Shown here one piece after another: positions 35,757 through 44,490 of a DNA stretch of 64,000 nucleotides. Made by a program: the position numbers and the translations under genes. The notes below the pieces were generated by a model, which worked only from the letters and a program-made list of their open reading frames with translations, was not told the DNA's origin and did not search any database. Position 1 is the first letter of the stretch. Every line of letters starts with the position of its first letter. The DNA is from Virgibacillus aidingensis (GTDB taxonomy: Bacteria > Bacillota > Bacilli > Bacillales > Amphibacillaceae): contig NZ_WIXN01000001.1 of NCBI RefSeq assembly GCF_010994035.1, positions 186,001 to 250,000 of the forward strand, written 5' to 3'.

Positions 35757-36139
35757 ACGAAGGAAAAGGTGCCGGGACATAGTTTAGGGTCTGGCAGTCA
35801 GTCCAAAAAAATCAAGAGTAGACCGGGAATATCCCTCATGGTCATCATTGGGACAAGCGGAAGATCCGCTCAAACTCCTTTCGCTCTTTTCCCGGTATCT
35901 TCTTTGCTGCAGCCGGCTGATGAGTCTCCTCACGTTTGTGGTGCACCAGTGAGATCCTTTCTTCACGCAGGTTTTTACGGTGGGACGAGCATTTCAGCTT
36001 GGTTCCGGGAATCTCCGTATATTACCGGGGCTGGTAAGTCGTTTGTTAAAGGATTTTCTCCATGTAAAGATCGGTATATATCCCGGCCCCTTTGCCTTTA
36101 GACCAAGGCAAGGGGCAATACATGTGTATACTTTAATGA
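35757..36139. other. Intergenic stretch with a possible dispersed repeat
   Basis: No gene is supported. At about 35976-36030 it reads TTACGGTGGGACGAGCAT, then a run of CCGG-containing blocks; a related sequence occurs at about 46094-46160. Confidence 0.35.
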
Positions 36140-36469
36140 TTAAGCCGCCAATTCCCTGCACGCTTCCATACAGCGAAAGCAAGCGTCGGCACATTGCTGG
36201 CAATGGTCATGATCATGTTTCCGGCATTCCATACCGCAAGCTTCACAAATATCTGCACAAACTTTAGCCAATTGGGCGGCAAAAGGTGTATCCCGGATTA
36301 AGGCCTGTTCCAGAAATCCGCACATATCTGCACATTCCCGGTCAAGTCGAATGCAATCCCGCATCATATCGATTTCGTCCTCCTTTAAACAAGCATCATA
36401 ACAATGGTTACATGCTTCCATACATTTATGCAGCACGTGTATTGTATCTGCATATTTTTGATGTGCCAT
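36140..36469 (-). CDS. Four-helix-bundle copper-storage protein (DUF326, Csp3-like)
   Basis: A 109-residue protein with Cys and His lining helices: CMEACNHCYDACL (about 16-28), CIRLDRECADMCGF (about 39-52), CADICEACGMECRKHDHDHC (about 71-90) and CADACFRCMEAC (about 93-104). This matches the DUF326/YhjQ family, whose Csp members store many Cu(I) ions inside the bundle. No signal peptide is seen, so it acts in the cytosol. GGAGGG precedes the ATG. It is divergent from an HMA metallochaperone gene, supporting copper handling. Confidence 0.85.
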   Translation of the reverse strand: MAHQKYADTIHVLHKCMEACNHCYDACLKEDEIDMMRDCIRLDRECADMCGFLEQALIRDTPFAAQLAKVCADICEACGMECRKHDHDHCQQCADACFRCMEACRELAA

Positions 36470-36536
36470 GACTTATCCCTCCAATTTTATATTTATAATG
36501 AAGCTTCCCGCAGAAAATTAAACATAAACTTATGAA

Positions 36537-36581
36537 AATTTGACCCATGTCAAATTATTCTTTCAGAAAATAATTTATACT
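36537..36581 (+). promoter_or_regulatory. FNR/CRP-like box at -41.5 of a promoter
   Basis: Perfect palindrome AATTTGAC-CCAT-GTCAAATT at 36537-36556, of the TTGAC-N4-GTCAA type. A TATACT at 36576-36581 would put transcription start near 36588, so the palindrome centre (36546.5) falls at -41.5, the class II activator position of CRP/FNR proteins. Confidence 0.5.
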
Positions 36582-36613
36582 GGAGATACAATAGAACTAA
36601 GGAGGAATGGACA

Positions 36614-36823
36614 ATGCAGTCTGCTGAATTTCAATTGGAACCATTGTCATGTCCGTCTTGTATCATAAAAATGGAGCGGACTCTGGAAAAGAAATCCGGG
36701 GTAGAGGAAGCGAGTGTTTTATTTAACTCGGGTGTAGTAAAAGTGAAATACGATGAAACGGAAGTATCTGAAAAAGCATTACAGGAGATCATCGAAAAGC
36801 TTGGATACCCGGTAGTTGCTTAA
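36614..36823 (+). CDS. Heavy-metal-associated (HMA) domain protein, CopZ-like
   Basis: A 69-residue ferredoxin-like HMA domain with the metal motif LSCPSC (Cys13, Cys16) in place of the usual MxCxxC, and a GVVKVKYDE strand. Such proteins carry Cu(I) to exporters or targets. AAGGAGG precedes the ATG. A CRP/FNR-like palindrome sits in its promoter and a strong terminator follows, so it is monocistronic. The divergent Csp-like gene supports copper as ligand. An alternative is a mercury- or zinc-type HMA protein, less likely in this context. Confidence 0.85.
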   Translation: MQSAEFQLEPLSCPSCIIKMERTLEKKSGVEEASVLFNSGVVKVKYDETEVSEKALQEIIEKLGYPVVA

Positions 36824-36855
36824 AAAGCTGCTCTTTAAGCTTAGGGCAGCTTTTT
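36822..36855 (+). terminator. Terminator of the HMA gene
   Basis: AAAAAGCTGC pairs with GCAGCTTTTT around a 14-base loop; it begins inside the stop codon. Confidence 0.85.
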
Positions 36856-36925
36856 CCACGCTTTATCTGCTGCAGGGAAATTTTAAAGTGAACTTTCCTC
36901 ATATGGAAAACAGGAGGCTTTGAAA

Positions 36926-37597
36926 ATGGCTGATCATATTTTAGTAATTCATGAAAAACAGCCTATTCTTGATATTTGGGCTTTTTATTTACAGCATCAC
37001 GATTATACTTACCATCTGGAGCAGCAAATAACTTCTGCAATATCGTATCTAGAGAAACACCACACTGCTGCAGTTATACTGGATATTAATATTTTAGAGA
37101 AAAACAGCTGGGGTCTTTGCCGGGAGATAAAACAGATTCAGGATGTACCATTAATCATTATGACTGCATGCAATGAAAAGAAGCTAATTATGAAAGCAAT
37201 TCAAGAAGGTGCAGATGATTTTGTAATTAATCCAATTAACGAAAGTGATCTTTCAATGCGGATTGATGTTTGGATTTCCAGAAGGAATATAGCCCCCACG
37301 GTGGAAGTGAATGGTTTGTGCTGGCAGGAAGATTGCCATAAATTAATTTATCATGATCATCAGATTAAATTAACACCGAAAGAGTTTCGAATTATTGGAT
37401 GCATGATGAAGCATCCTAATCAGGTTTTTGCCAGAGAGCAGTTGATTGAAAAGCTTTGGGGATACCGTTCCAGTACAGAAGGAAGAACGATTGACTCGCA
37501 TGTAAAAAACATGAGGGATAAAATACGTGCCTCCGGTTTTCCTATAGATCATCATTTTAAAACAGTTTGGGGTGTCGGATATCAATGGGTCAGTTAA
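36926..37597 (+). CDS. OmpR-family response regulator with a degenerate receiver
   Basis: A 223-residue protein: receiver domain (1-112) and OmpR/PhoB winged helix (about 125-222; LTPKEFRIIGCMMKHPNQ, SREQL-like AREQLIEKLWG, TIDSHVKNMRDKI). In the receiver the phosphoacceptor Asp53 and Thr80 are present, but the acidic pair is His-Glu (9-10) and the conserved Lys is Asn102 (VINPI). Phosphorylation is therefore doubtful. No histidine kinase gene is adjacent. The ATG lies 9 bases past GGAGG. It stands between copper-related genes. Confidence 0.85.
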   Translation: MADHILVIHEKQPILDIWAFYLQHHDYTYHLEQQITSAISYLEKHHTAAVILDINILEKNSWGLCREIKQIQDVPLIIMTACNEKKLIMKAIQEGADDFVINPINESDLSMRIDVWISRRNIAPTVEVNGLCWQEDCHKLIYHDHQIKLTPKEFRIIGCMMKHPNQVFAREQLIEKLWGYRSSTEGRTIDSHVKNMRDKIRASGFPIDHHFKTVWGVGYQWVS

Positions 37598-37603
37598 TTG
37601 TTT

Positions 37604-37637
37604 AAAACCAGGCTTCAATCAATTGAAGCCTGGTTTT
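37604..37637. terminator. Bidirectional terminator
   Basis: A perfect 16-base stem, AAAACCAGGCTTCAAT with ATTGAAGCCTGGTTTT, between convergent genes. Confidence 0.9.
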
Positions 37638-37647
37638 GTGTGAAGCA

Positions 37648-38064
37648 TTAAACTACAACCAGTGTTACAACCATATCATCATGGCCCTCACCGCAAAACA
37701 CATTACAATAAATCTCGTATTCGCCCGGTTCTTCCGGTATGAAAGTTGCCTCGCCATCACCTTCAATATTTACATCAAATTCATCAATCGCAATACCATG
37801 ATGACCTTCTTCATTCGTATGCGTGATTGTAACTTCTTCCCCTGCCTTTACTGTATAAGCATCTTCATCGCCAAATGAAAAGTTTGTTGATATAAGGTTA
37901 ATTTCATTCACTGTATCTCCGGAAACGGCTGTATCTTCCGTTTGCTCCGCAGTCTCATTAGCAGTATCTTCTGCTTCTGTACTTGCATTGTCATCATCTC
38001 CGCCACAGGCAGCCAGTGTGATCAGCAATCCTATAAATAAAGCGGTTAATAAAAATTTCTTCAT
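37648..38064 (-). CDS. CuA-type cupredoxin lipoprotein
   Basis: A 138-residue lipoprotein (lipobox TLAAC, Cys20), then an acidic linker (21-55) and a cupredoxin domain like that of cytochrome c oxidase subunit II. The CuA signature CNVFCGEGHDDM (120-131) gives Cys120, Cys124, His128 and Met131; His88/89 in GHHG completes the site. It lacks membrane helices of subunit II and stands alone, so it is probably an extracytoplasmic copper electron carrier or copper donor rather than an oxidase subunit. GGAGGGG precedes the ATG. Confidence 0.85.
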   Translation of the reverse strand: MKKFLLTALFIGLLITLAACGGDDDNASTEAEDTANETAEQTEDTAVSGDTVNEINLISTNFSFGDEDAYTVKAGEEVTITHTNEEGHHGIAIDEFDVNIEGDGEATFIPEEPGEYEIYCNVFCGEGHDDMVVTLVVV

Positions 38065-38091
38065 TTAAATCCCCTCCATAAATGTATGTTT

Positions 38092-38114
38092 TTACTATTA
38101 CAATAGTAATTATA
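38092..38114 (-). promoter_or_regulatory. Palindrome overlapping the likely -10 of the CuA lipoprotein gene
   Basis: TTACTATT-N2-AATAGTAA is perfect at 38092-38109 and abuts a minus-strand TATAAT at 38109-38114. No good -35 is visible. The layout suggests an operator. Confidence 0.45.
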
Positions 38115-38164
38115 AGAAATAAGTATCCATAATTTATGGAGAACAGATGACAAAAAAATGAACA

Positions 38165-38223
38165 TGGGACAGAGGGACAGGTTTACTGTCCCAGTGGGAC
38201 GGTAAACCTGTCCCTCTGTCCCA
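38165..38223. repeat. Long hyphenated palindrome built of GGGACAG units
   Basis: Two 22-base arms pair perfectly (38165-38186 with 38202-38223), starting TGGGACAGAGGGACAGG; the 15-base centre holds a further TGTCCC/GGGAC pair. I recall similar GGGACAG palindromes as scattered intergenic repeats in Bacillaceae genomes. Confidence 0.8.
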
Positions 38224-38280
38224 AAGCAAAGGTTATATTTTAGCGGAAAAAGGTAATGGTAACAACAAGGAGGTATTCAT

Positions 38281-38481
38281 ATGTGGCCTTTACCGTACTC
38301 TGTACGAATAGTACTCACCATCATTGTTCTGATCGTGCTCATTATCATCCTCATTCGTTTCACAAGAAAAAAATCGGAGACTTCGGCCAGGGACTCGCTC
38401 GTGATTATGAAAGAAAGAATGGAGAGGGGAGAAATAAGTGAAGAGGAATATGAGGAAGCACGGAGAAAAAGAGGGAAATAA
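38281..38481 (+). CDS. Small membrane protein with SHOCT-like domain
   Basis: A 66-residue protein with one hydrophobic helix (about 8-27) and a C-terminal SHOCT motif (KERMERGEISEEEYEEARRK). AAGGAGG precedes the ATG. SHOCT domains are found at the ends of many small membrane proteins; function is unknown. Confidence 0.75.
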   Translation: MWPLPYSVRIVLTIIVLIVLIIILIRFTRKKSETSARDSLVIMKERMERGEISEEEYEEARRKRGK

Positions 38482-38499
38482 GCGGAAGAAGCGGATCTA

Positions 38500-38536
38500 A
38501 AAAAGGCACTGACTTCCGAATTGTCAGTGCCTTTTT
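38500..38536. terminator. Bidirectional terminator, end of the trp operon
   Basis: AAAAGGCACTGAC pairs with GTCAGTGCCTTTT with T-runs on both strands. It terminates trpA (minus) and the SHOCT gene (plus). Confidence 0.9.
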
Positions 38537-38540
38537 CCTG

Positions 38541-39344
38541 TTACTTTAAAACAGATTCAGAATTCCGTTTTTTGGTGCTTTCTGCGATCAGCTTTTTAAT
38601 CTCTCCGGTTTTCCCTTCATGAAATAACTCTACAATCTTACTGCCGACGATTACCCCATCACAATAGGAACCTAACTGTTGTGCCTGCTCGCTGTTGGAG
38701 ACGCCAAAACCTGCCAAGACAGGAGCAGTGCTTAATTCTTTTAGTTTAGTCAAATAATCTTTTACTTCCTTATCATGCATGCTTCTTGCGCCGGTCGTTC
38801 CCATCACGGATACGGCATATAAAAACCCATCCGATATGGCAGCAAGCTTTCTCAGGCGATCCTTCGAACTCGTTCTGGCAGCCAGCCGGATCAGTCCGAG
38901 GGAATGCCTTTTAAAAGGAATAGAGATGAGCTTCTCTTCCTCTAGCGGCAAATCGGGTATAATGGCACCGTCCACACCTGAGGCTGCACAATCCGCTGCA
39001 AATTTCTCCGGTCCGTACTGTAAAACGGGATTAATATAGGTCATGAGTATAATCGGCACGCTTCTTTTTTTTATGCTGTTTTTTAATGTGCTGAGTACTT
39101 TTTCAAGTGTCGTGCCCTCCTGGAGCGCCCGTATTCCAGCTTCCTGAATCGAAGGGCCATCGGCAACCGGATCGGAAAACGGAATGCCAAGTTCAATGGC
39201 CGAGGCATTGCTATCCTCTAAAAATGCAATACGTTCTTCCAGAATATTCAAACCGCCGTCTCCTGCCATGATATATGGGACAAACAGTTTTTCGTTATTG
39301 GAAAGCTTCTTCTGGAAGGTGCGATTTAAATTATCTATTCCCAT
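38541..39344 (-). CDS. trpA: Tryptophan synthase alpha subunit
   Basis: A 267-residue TIM-barrel enzyme cleaving indole-3-glycerol phosphate to indole. [14 protein letters not shown] holds the catalytic Asp and the substrate loop; [10 protein letters not shown] near 22-31 holds the N-terminal Glu/Asp region; GTTGARS and [10 protein letters not shown] bind phosphate. The start at MGIDNLN has GGAGGAAT before it and overlaps the trpB end by 14 bases. An upstream extension would lie inside trpB. It is the last gene of the operon. Confidence 0.95.
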   Translation of the reverse strand: MGIDNLNRTFQKKLSNNEKLFVPYIMAGDGGLNILEERIAFLEDSNASAIELGIPFSDPVADGPSIQEAGIRALQEGTTLEKVLSTLKNSIKKRSVPIILMTYINPVLQYGPEKFAADCAASGVDGAIIPDLPLEEEKLISIPFKRHSLGLIRLAARTSSKDRLRKLAAISDGFLYAVSVMGTTGARSMHDKEVKDYLTKLKELSTAPVLAGFGVSNSEQAQQLGSYCDGVIVGSKIVELFHEGKTGEIKKLIAESTKKRNSESVLK

Positions 39345-40539
39345 GTTCGTATTCCTCCAATATATGTTTGACCTGTTCCGCATCTTTATCACCCCGGCCG
39401 GAAAGACAAATGACAATAGATTCTTCCGGACTCATTTTTTCTGCCTGTTTTAATGCAAAAGCAACAGCATGGGAGCTTTCCAGAGCCGGGATGATCCCTT
39501 CCGTTTTTGATAAAGTCTGAAATGCTTCCAAAGCTTCTTCATCTGTAATGGCAGTGTAAGTGACACGCTTTGCTTCGTGCAGATAGCTGTGCTCGGGACC
39601 CACTCCCGGATAATCCAGCCCTGCGGAGATGGAAAAGGCTTCCTGAATTTGTCCATGATCATCCTGGAGCAATTTCGTCATCGTTCCATGGAGCACGCCT
39701 GTTTTTCCATTCAGGGCATTGGCATGTTCCTCAGTATGAGTGCCTTTTCCTCCTGCTTCTACACCAAATAATTTCACGTCTTCATCTTCAATAAAAGGAT
39801 AAAACATTCCCATGGCATTGCTGCCGCCTCCGACACAGGCAACAACCACATCGGGGAGAGTTCCGTTTTGCTCCAGCGCCTGCCGCCTCGTTTCCCGGCC
39901 AATCACTGACTGGAAGTCCCGTACGATCTTGGGAAAGGGGTGGGGGCCAACGACGGATCCGAGAATATAGTGGGTATCATTTACGCTGCTTACCCAATAT
40001 CGGAGGGCTTCATTTACCGCATCTTTGAGCGTTCCGCTGCCGTTTTTCACACTGCGCACTTCTGCTCCGAGGAGTTCCATGCGAAATACATTCAGTTTCT
40101 GTCTTCGAATATCTGCCTCACCCATGAAAACAATGCACTCAAGACCAAGCAAGGCACAAACTGTAGCCGTAGCAACACCATGCTGGCCGGCACCGGTTTC
40201 CGCAACGATTTTTTTCTTGCCCATCCTCCGTGCAAGAAGTGCTTGCCCAAGGGTATTATTGATTTTATGGGCACCGGTATGATTCAAATCTTCCCGTTTC
40301 AAGTATATATTTGCTCCCTGTATTTTTTCCGTAAGGTTTCCGGCATGAAAAAGCGGAGTTTCTCTGCCGACATATTGGCGTAAGTAATCATGGAATTCAT
40401 TTATGAAATCAGGATCATTCATGGCATTTTCGTATACTGTTTCCAATTCCTTCAGGGCAGGCATCAAAGTTTCGGGTACAAACCTCCCGCCAAACACGCC
40501 GAATTTCCCTTCTATATCAGGCATTGTATATTTTTTCAA
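39331..40539 (-). CDS. trpB: Tryptophan synthase beta subunit
   Basis: A 402-residue PLP enzyme joining indole and serine. [15 protein letters not shown] carries the PLP Lys, [11 protein letters not shown] the substrate loop, and [10 protein letters not shown] the phosphate site. The start is probably the TTG before [10 protein letters not shown], 10 bases past AAAGGAGG; an ATG 7 codons earlier overlaps that ribosome site. The 5' end overlaps trpF by 23 bases, so the genes are translationally coupled. Confidence 0.95.
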   Translation of the reverse strand: MKKYTMPDIEGKFGVFGGRFVPETLMPALKELETVYENAMNDPDFINEFHDYLRQYVGRETPLFHAGNLTEKIQGANIYLKREDLNHTGAHKINNTLGQALLARRMGKKKIVAETGAGQHGVATATVCALLGLECIVFMGEADIRRQKLNVFRMELLGAEVRSVKNGSGTLKDAVNEALRYWVSSVNDTHYILGSVVGPHPFPKIVRDFQSVIGRETRRQALEQNGTLPDVVVACVGGGSNAMGMFYPFIEDEDVKLFGVEAGGKGTHTEEHANALNGKTGVLHGTMTKLLQDDHGQIQEAFSISAGLDYPGVGPEHSYLHEAKRVTYTAITDEEALEAFQTLSKTEGIIPALESSHAVAFALKQAEKMSPEESIVICLSGRGDKDAEQVKHILEEYEHGNR

Positions 40540-41140
40540 TGGGACTGCCTCCTTTGGCATTTTGAATAAATTTTCTTATTTTTTCCGGGTCTTTCACACC
40601 GTCTGTCTCTACACCACTGGAGACATCCACACCGGCAGGCTGAACGATGTCAATGGCCTGTTGCACATTTTCAGGAGTAAGTCCCCCTGCCAGTATAACG
40701 TTTTGTTTTGGTACATTTTTGGCCAGCTTCCAATCAAAGGTCCTGCCGTTTCCTCCCCGGTATTTCCCGGCAGGACTGTCGATGAGAATAAAATCATAAT
40801 GCCGGGTCTCCTTTATTTTTGAACACAGGCTATCTGCTGGAAAGGATTTAATCACTTTGGTACGAAGTTTTTTCGCGACGGAAGGGGCTTCATCTCCATG
40901 CAGCTGGATATAATCCAATCCTGTAAGCTCGCTGATTGCCTGCATTTTTGCAATGCTTTCATTTACAAATACTCCGACAGTTTTTACGGAAGGAGGAAGG
41001 GCGCGTGTGATGATGGCTGCCTCTTTAAGTGTAATTTGGCGTTTGCTTGGCGCAAATACAAATCCAATCATATCTGCACCGGCTTCAGCCGCCTTCTTTG
41101 CCATCTCTGTGGAAGTAATACCGCAAATTTTGACGAGCAT
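40517..41140 (-). CDS. trpF: Phosphoribosylanthranilate isomerase
   Basis: A 207-residue TIM barrel. KICGIT at 4-9 holds the catalytic Cys, [12 protein letters not shown] binds phosphate, VQLHGDE-type YIQLHGDE near 77, the catalytic Asp in LIDSP near 118, and the C-terminal [10 protein letters not shown] and DVSSGVE. Third step of tryptophan synthesis. It lies 7 bases behind trpC and overlaps trpB. Confidence 0.95.
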   Translation of the reverse strand: MLVKICGITSTEMAKKAAEAGADMIGFVFAPSKRQITLKEAAIITRALPPSVKTVGVFVNESIAKMQAISELTGLDYIQLHGDEAPSVAKKLRTKVIKSFPADSLCSKIKETRHYDFILIDSPAGKYRGGNGRTFDWKLAKNVPKQNVILAGGLTPENVQQAIDIVQPAGVDVSSGVETDGVKDPEKIRKFIQNAKGGSPIEKIYNA

Positions 41141-41147
41141 AAGCTGA

Positions 41148-41930
41148 TCAAACTCCCTTCACATGTTTTTTTGCTGTCAGCATTTGAAATGTTTTATTCA
41201 AATTATCTGCTGCCATTAATGTTTCCCCGACAAGGACAGCATCCGCACCCGCATCTTTCACATGGAGAATATCGGTATTGTTTTTTATGCCGCTCTCACT
41301 GACAAGGATGGTATCCGGATTTGTTGCCTGTGCTGCAAGCCGGCTAGTTGTATTCAAATCTACCTCAAATGTGTTGAGATCCCGATTATTGATACCAATG
41401 ATATCAAAACCATGTTTCAGCGCTGTCCGCATTTCTGCTTCATTATGAACCTCGCACAAAACTTCCAAATCCAACTTCCGGCAGTGGTTATACAGTAACT
41501 CAAGTCTTTCTTCCGGCAATGCAGCTGCAATGAGCAAAATAATATCTGCCCCCGCAGCTTTCGCCCGGTCTATTTGAATCGGATGAATTATAAAATCCTT
41601 GCATAGGACCGGTAAGTCGACAGCTTCTCTTACTGCACGCAAATCATCCATCGAACCGCTAAAAAAATGACGGTCAGTTAATACGGAAATGGCCGATGCT
41701 CCGTACTCCTCATATTTCTTTGCCTGGTCTGCAGGGTTGACATCAAGCTGAATATTCCCTTTCGATGGAGAAGCACGCTTGATCTCTGCAATTATTCCCA
41801 TATCATCGGATCGGCTAATAATTTTTTTGAAAGTTGTAGCTGCTCTTTTATGCTGCTGTTGAAACGTTTGACCGAGAAGTTCGGCTGCTTCTTTCTCTTT
41901 TTGAACCAAAATTCTTTGCAAAATGGACAT
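41148..41930 (-). CDS. trpC: Indole-3-glycerol phosphate synthase
   Basis: A 260-residue TIM barrel closing the indole ring. EIKRASPSKGNI carries the catalytic Glu-Lys region, VLCKDFIIHPIQI the second Lys, EVHNEAEM the Glu, GINNRDL and VSESGIKN the phosphate site. Its ATG directly follows the trpD stop, and its ribosome site AGAGGTG lies in trpD. Confidence 0.95.
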   Translation of the reverse strand: MSILQRILVQKEKEAAELLGQTFQQQHKRAATTFKKIISRSDDMGIIAEIKRASPSKGNIQLDVNPADQAKKYEEYGASAISVLTDRHFFSGSMDDLRAVREAVDLPVLCKDFIIHPIQIDRAKAAGADIILLIAAALPEERLELLYNHCRKLDLEVLCEVHNEAEMRTALKHGFDIIGINNRDLNTFEVDLNTTSRLAAQATNPDTILVSESGIKNNTDILHVKDAGADAVLVGETLMAADNLNKTFQMLTAKKHVKGV

Positions 41931-42956
41931 TCATATCACCTCTGATGGAATTTTTCTGCTGTATTGAATGAGGTTTTCCAATTTCTCCATGGCACGCCCG
42001 GAAGCAATACTTTCTTTTGCCATGTCAACCCCCGAAGAAATGCTTTCCGCTGTTCCGCCTGCAAACAAACCAATCCCTGCATTGAGAAGAACGGTATCCA
42101 GGTATGGCCCCGGCTTACCTTTCAGCACACTTTTTGTAATAGCCGCATTCTCTTTGGCATTCCCGCCGCGAATCTGTTCATTTGTGTATACAGGTAACCC
42201 GACTTCTTCCGGGTGAAGAGTAAAAGGTGTTAATCTTCCTTGATCAAGCAAAATCAAATGATTCTCGCCTGAAAGTGATGCTTCATCCAATCCGCCGGCC
42301 CCGTGCAGTACAATTGCCCGTTTTCTTTTCAGTTTCCTCAATGCCTCTGCCATCAGCGGAAGCAAGTCATACCGGTAGACACCAATTAACTGAGTGTCAA
42401 GGTCAAACGGATTTGTTAATGGGCCAATTGCGTTAAAAATAGTTGGCAGTCCCAAATTTTTTCTAACCTTTGTAAAAGGCTTCAGGCCTTGATGCACATG
42501 AGGTGCAAACAGAAAAGATATATTATTGCTGCTGAGTGTTTCTTCCATATGCTCCCGGCTGAATGAAAGGGATACACCCAAATGCTCCAGCACGTCGGCA
42601 CTTCCGGCTCTGCTTGATATACTTCTGTTTCCGTGTTTGGCGACAGGGATTCCGGCACCTGCGATAACAAAAGCAGCGGTTGTACTGATGTTAAAGCTGT
42701 TGGATTGATCACCGCCTGTACCGCAATTATCCATTATGTTTGGAAGAGGGCTGGCATTAAATGCGGATTTGGAACGGATTACTTCAACCAGTCCGGTTAA
42801 TTCATCAGCCGTTTCTCCTTTTATTTGCAGCGCTGTTAAAAATGCAGCAATTTCTGCGTCGTTTGCTTCCGGACTAAAACAATGCAGGACTGCCTGTTTC
42901 ATTTCCTCTACTGTCAAATTTTTCTGTGCCATCAATTTTTCCAAATAAATTTTCAT
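41931..42956 (-). CDS. trpD: Anthranilate phosphoribosyltransferase
   Basis: A 341-residue enzyme attaching phosphoribose to anthranilate. DNCGTGGDQSNSFNISTT is the PRPP-binding loop, KHGNRSISSRAGSADVLE the anthranilate region, and GPLTNP and HGAGGLDE complete the fold. I chose MKIYLEKLMAQ because AAAGGAG precedes it; an extension of 11 residues has no ribosome site. It starts about 75 bases behind trpE. Confidence 0.95.
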   Translation of the reverse strand: MKIYLEKLMAQKNLTVEEMKQAVLHCFSPEANDAEIAAFLTALQIKGETADELTGLVEVIRSKSAFNASPLPNIMDNCGTGGDQSNSFNISTTAAFVIAGAGIPVAKHGNRSISSRAGSADVLEHLGVSLSFSREHMEETLSSNNISFLFAPHVHQGLKPFTKVRKNLGLPTIFNAIGPLTNPFDLDTQLIGVYRYDLLPLMAEALRKLKRKRAIVLHGAGGLDEASLSGENHLILLDQGRLTPFTLHPEEVGLPVYTNEQIRGGNAKENAAITKSVLKGKPGPYLDTVLLNAGIGLFAGGTAESISSGVDMAKESIASGRAMEKLENLIQYSRKIPSEVI

Positions 42957-43030
42957 TGATAAACTCCTTTCTAATCTTGTGTGATTCATTTGGATGAATC
43001 AGAGATACCCAGAATATACTGCCCGGATTA

Positions 43031-44440
43031 CTAATTTAAAGATATATTTTCACTCACTTCCATTAAGGACCTTGCTTTATGCATCGTCTCTTCAAATTCT
43101 TTTTCCGGCACCGAATCGGAAACAATCCCGGCGCCTGCCTGTAAATAGGCATGGTTATCTTTAATGACAAGGGATCGGATGGCCAGGGTGACATTAAGGT
43201 CATGGCTGTAATTGATATAACCGATCCCCCCTGCATACACCCCGCGTTTTTTCTCTTCCAGATTATTAATGATCTGCATGGCCCTGAGCCTCGGTGCTCC
43301 GGACACAGTGCCGGCAGGGAGGCAGGAGATTAATGCATCAAAACTTGTATGATTTTCTTTTAAATAACCTCTCACTTCCGAAACCATGTGCATGACATGT
43401 TCGTATTTTTCCACTTCCATTCTGGTTGGAACCTCTATGCTTCCTGCCTTACAGATGCTTTCAAAGTCTTTTAAACTTAAATCGATAAGCATTTCGTGTT
43501 CGGCAATTTCCTTTTTATCTGCCAGCAACTCACATGTTAAGATGTCGTCCTCTCTTTGGTTTTTGCCGCGCGGCCTTGTGCCGGCAATAGGATTTGTCAT
43601 AATTTCTTTTCCTCTCGTTTGAATCAGGCTCTCCGGTGAAGAACCGAGAAGAATGTAGGATTCAAAATCAATATAAAACATATATGGAGAGGGATTGGAC
43701 TTTCTGAGCATCCGATAAAATGAAAAAGGATCTCCATCCATATTCGCTTTCATGCGTTGTGATAAAACAACCTGCAGGACCTCGCCCTTTTGAATATGTT
43801 TTTTTGCCTGATGCACTTTGTTTAAAAAATTTCTTTTGGAAACCTCTGGCTGAAATTGCAGTTTTTCCTGCCTAATGGGCTGTTCGCTTTTTGGTTCTTT
43901 CAGCTTTCTGTTTAAATGTTCCAGACGTTTCTCCAGCAGATCATCTGCTTCACCATCCGGGTTTACGGCTATCAGGTAAATTTCTTCTTTTTTATGGTCG
44001 AATACGACAATGTTTTTAAAAAGCATAAAATGAATGTCAGGCATGTTTATGTCATCCGGCAAGTCTATGCCAATGTCCTCATAGCTCCTGATCGTGTCAT
44101 AGCCAAAGTAACCGATGGCCCCGCCATAAAAAGGGAGGGGAAGATCAAGGTTGATTTTTGGCAGCTGTTTTTCCAAATAGGTGAGCGGGTGCTGTTTAAC
44201 GGTTATTCTCGTTTGTTTTTCATGATGAATGGCAGCAGTATTTTGTCCGCTCCCCATTATTTCCTGGTAAGGATCCGCGCCGATAAAAGAATATTTTCCT
44301 TTTTTATCGTGATGGACGGTACTTTCAAGCAGGAATCTTTTTTTTCCGGTCAACCGGTTGAAAATAATAATCGGGGTTAACGTGTCGGCATTTTGCTTTT
44401 CAATTTTGTATGGGGTGCTCGTTCTGCCTGAAACCGGCAT
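43031..44440 (-). CDS. trpE: Anthranilate synthase component I
   Basis: A 469-residue enzyme making anthranilate from chorismate with ammonia from a TrpG/PabA partner that is not in the window. The N-terminal feedback-inhibition element FLLESTVHH is present near 37-45. The chorismate-binding domain shows IAGTRPRGKN, DLSLKDFESICKAGSI region, GTVSGAPRLRAMQIIN and AGAGIVSDSVPE. It is the first gene of trpEDCFBA, read from a leader with two T-box elements. AAAGGAG precedes the ATG. The missing trpG is usual for Bacillus relatives. Confidence 0.95.
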   Translation of the reverse strand: MPVSGRTSTPYKIEKQNADTLTPIIIFNRLTGKKRFLLESTVHHDKKGKYSFIGADPYQEIMGSGQNTAAIHHEKQTRITVKQHPLTYLEKQLPKINLDLPLPFYGGAIGYFGYDTIRSYEDIGIDLPDDINMPDIHFMLFKNIVVFDHKKEEIYLIAVNPDGEADDLLEKRLEHLNRKLKEPKSEQPIRQEKLQFQPEVSKRNFLNKVHQAKKHIQKGEVLQVVLSQRMKANMDGDPFSFYRMLRKSNPSPYMFYIDFESYILLGSSPESLIQTRGKEIMTNPIAGTRPRGKNQREDDILTCELLADKKEIAEHEMLIDLSLKDFESICKAGSIEVPTRMEVEKYEHVMHMVSEVRGYLKENHTSFDALISCLPAGTVSGAPRLRAMQIINNLEEKKRGVYAGGIGYINYSHDLNVTLAIRSLVIKDNHAYLQAGAGIVSDSVPEKEFEETMHKARSLMEVSENISLN

Positions 44441-44490
44441 ATGTTCATCTCCTTTTAAAATATATTTGTCTTCCCCTGAAAAAGAAGGGG

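Noticed and set aside
43916-44380. 154-residue plus-strand frame inside trpE
   Set aside because: It is the complement of trpE, whose motifs are unambiguous.
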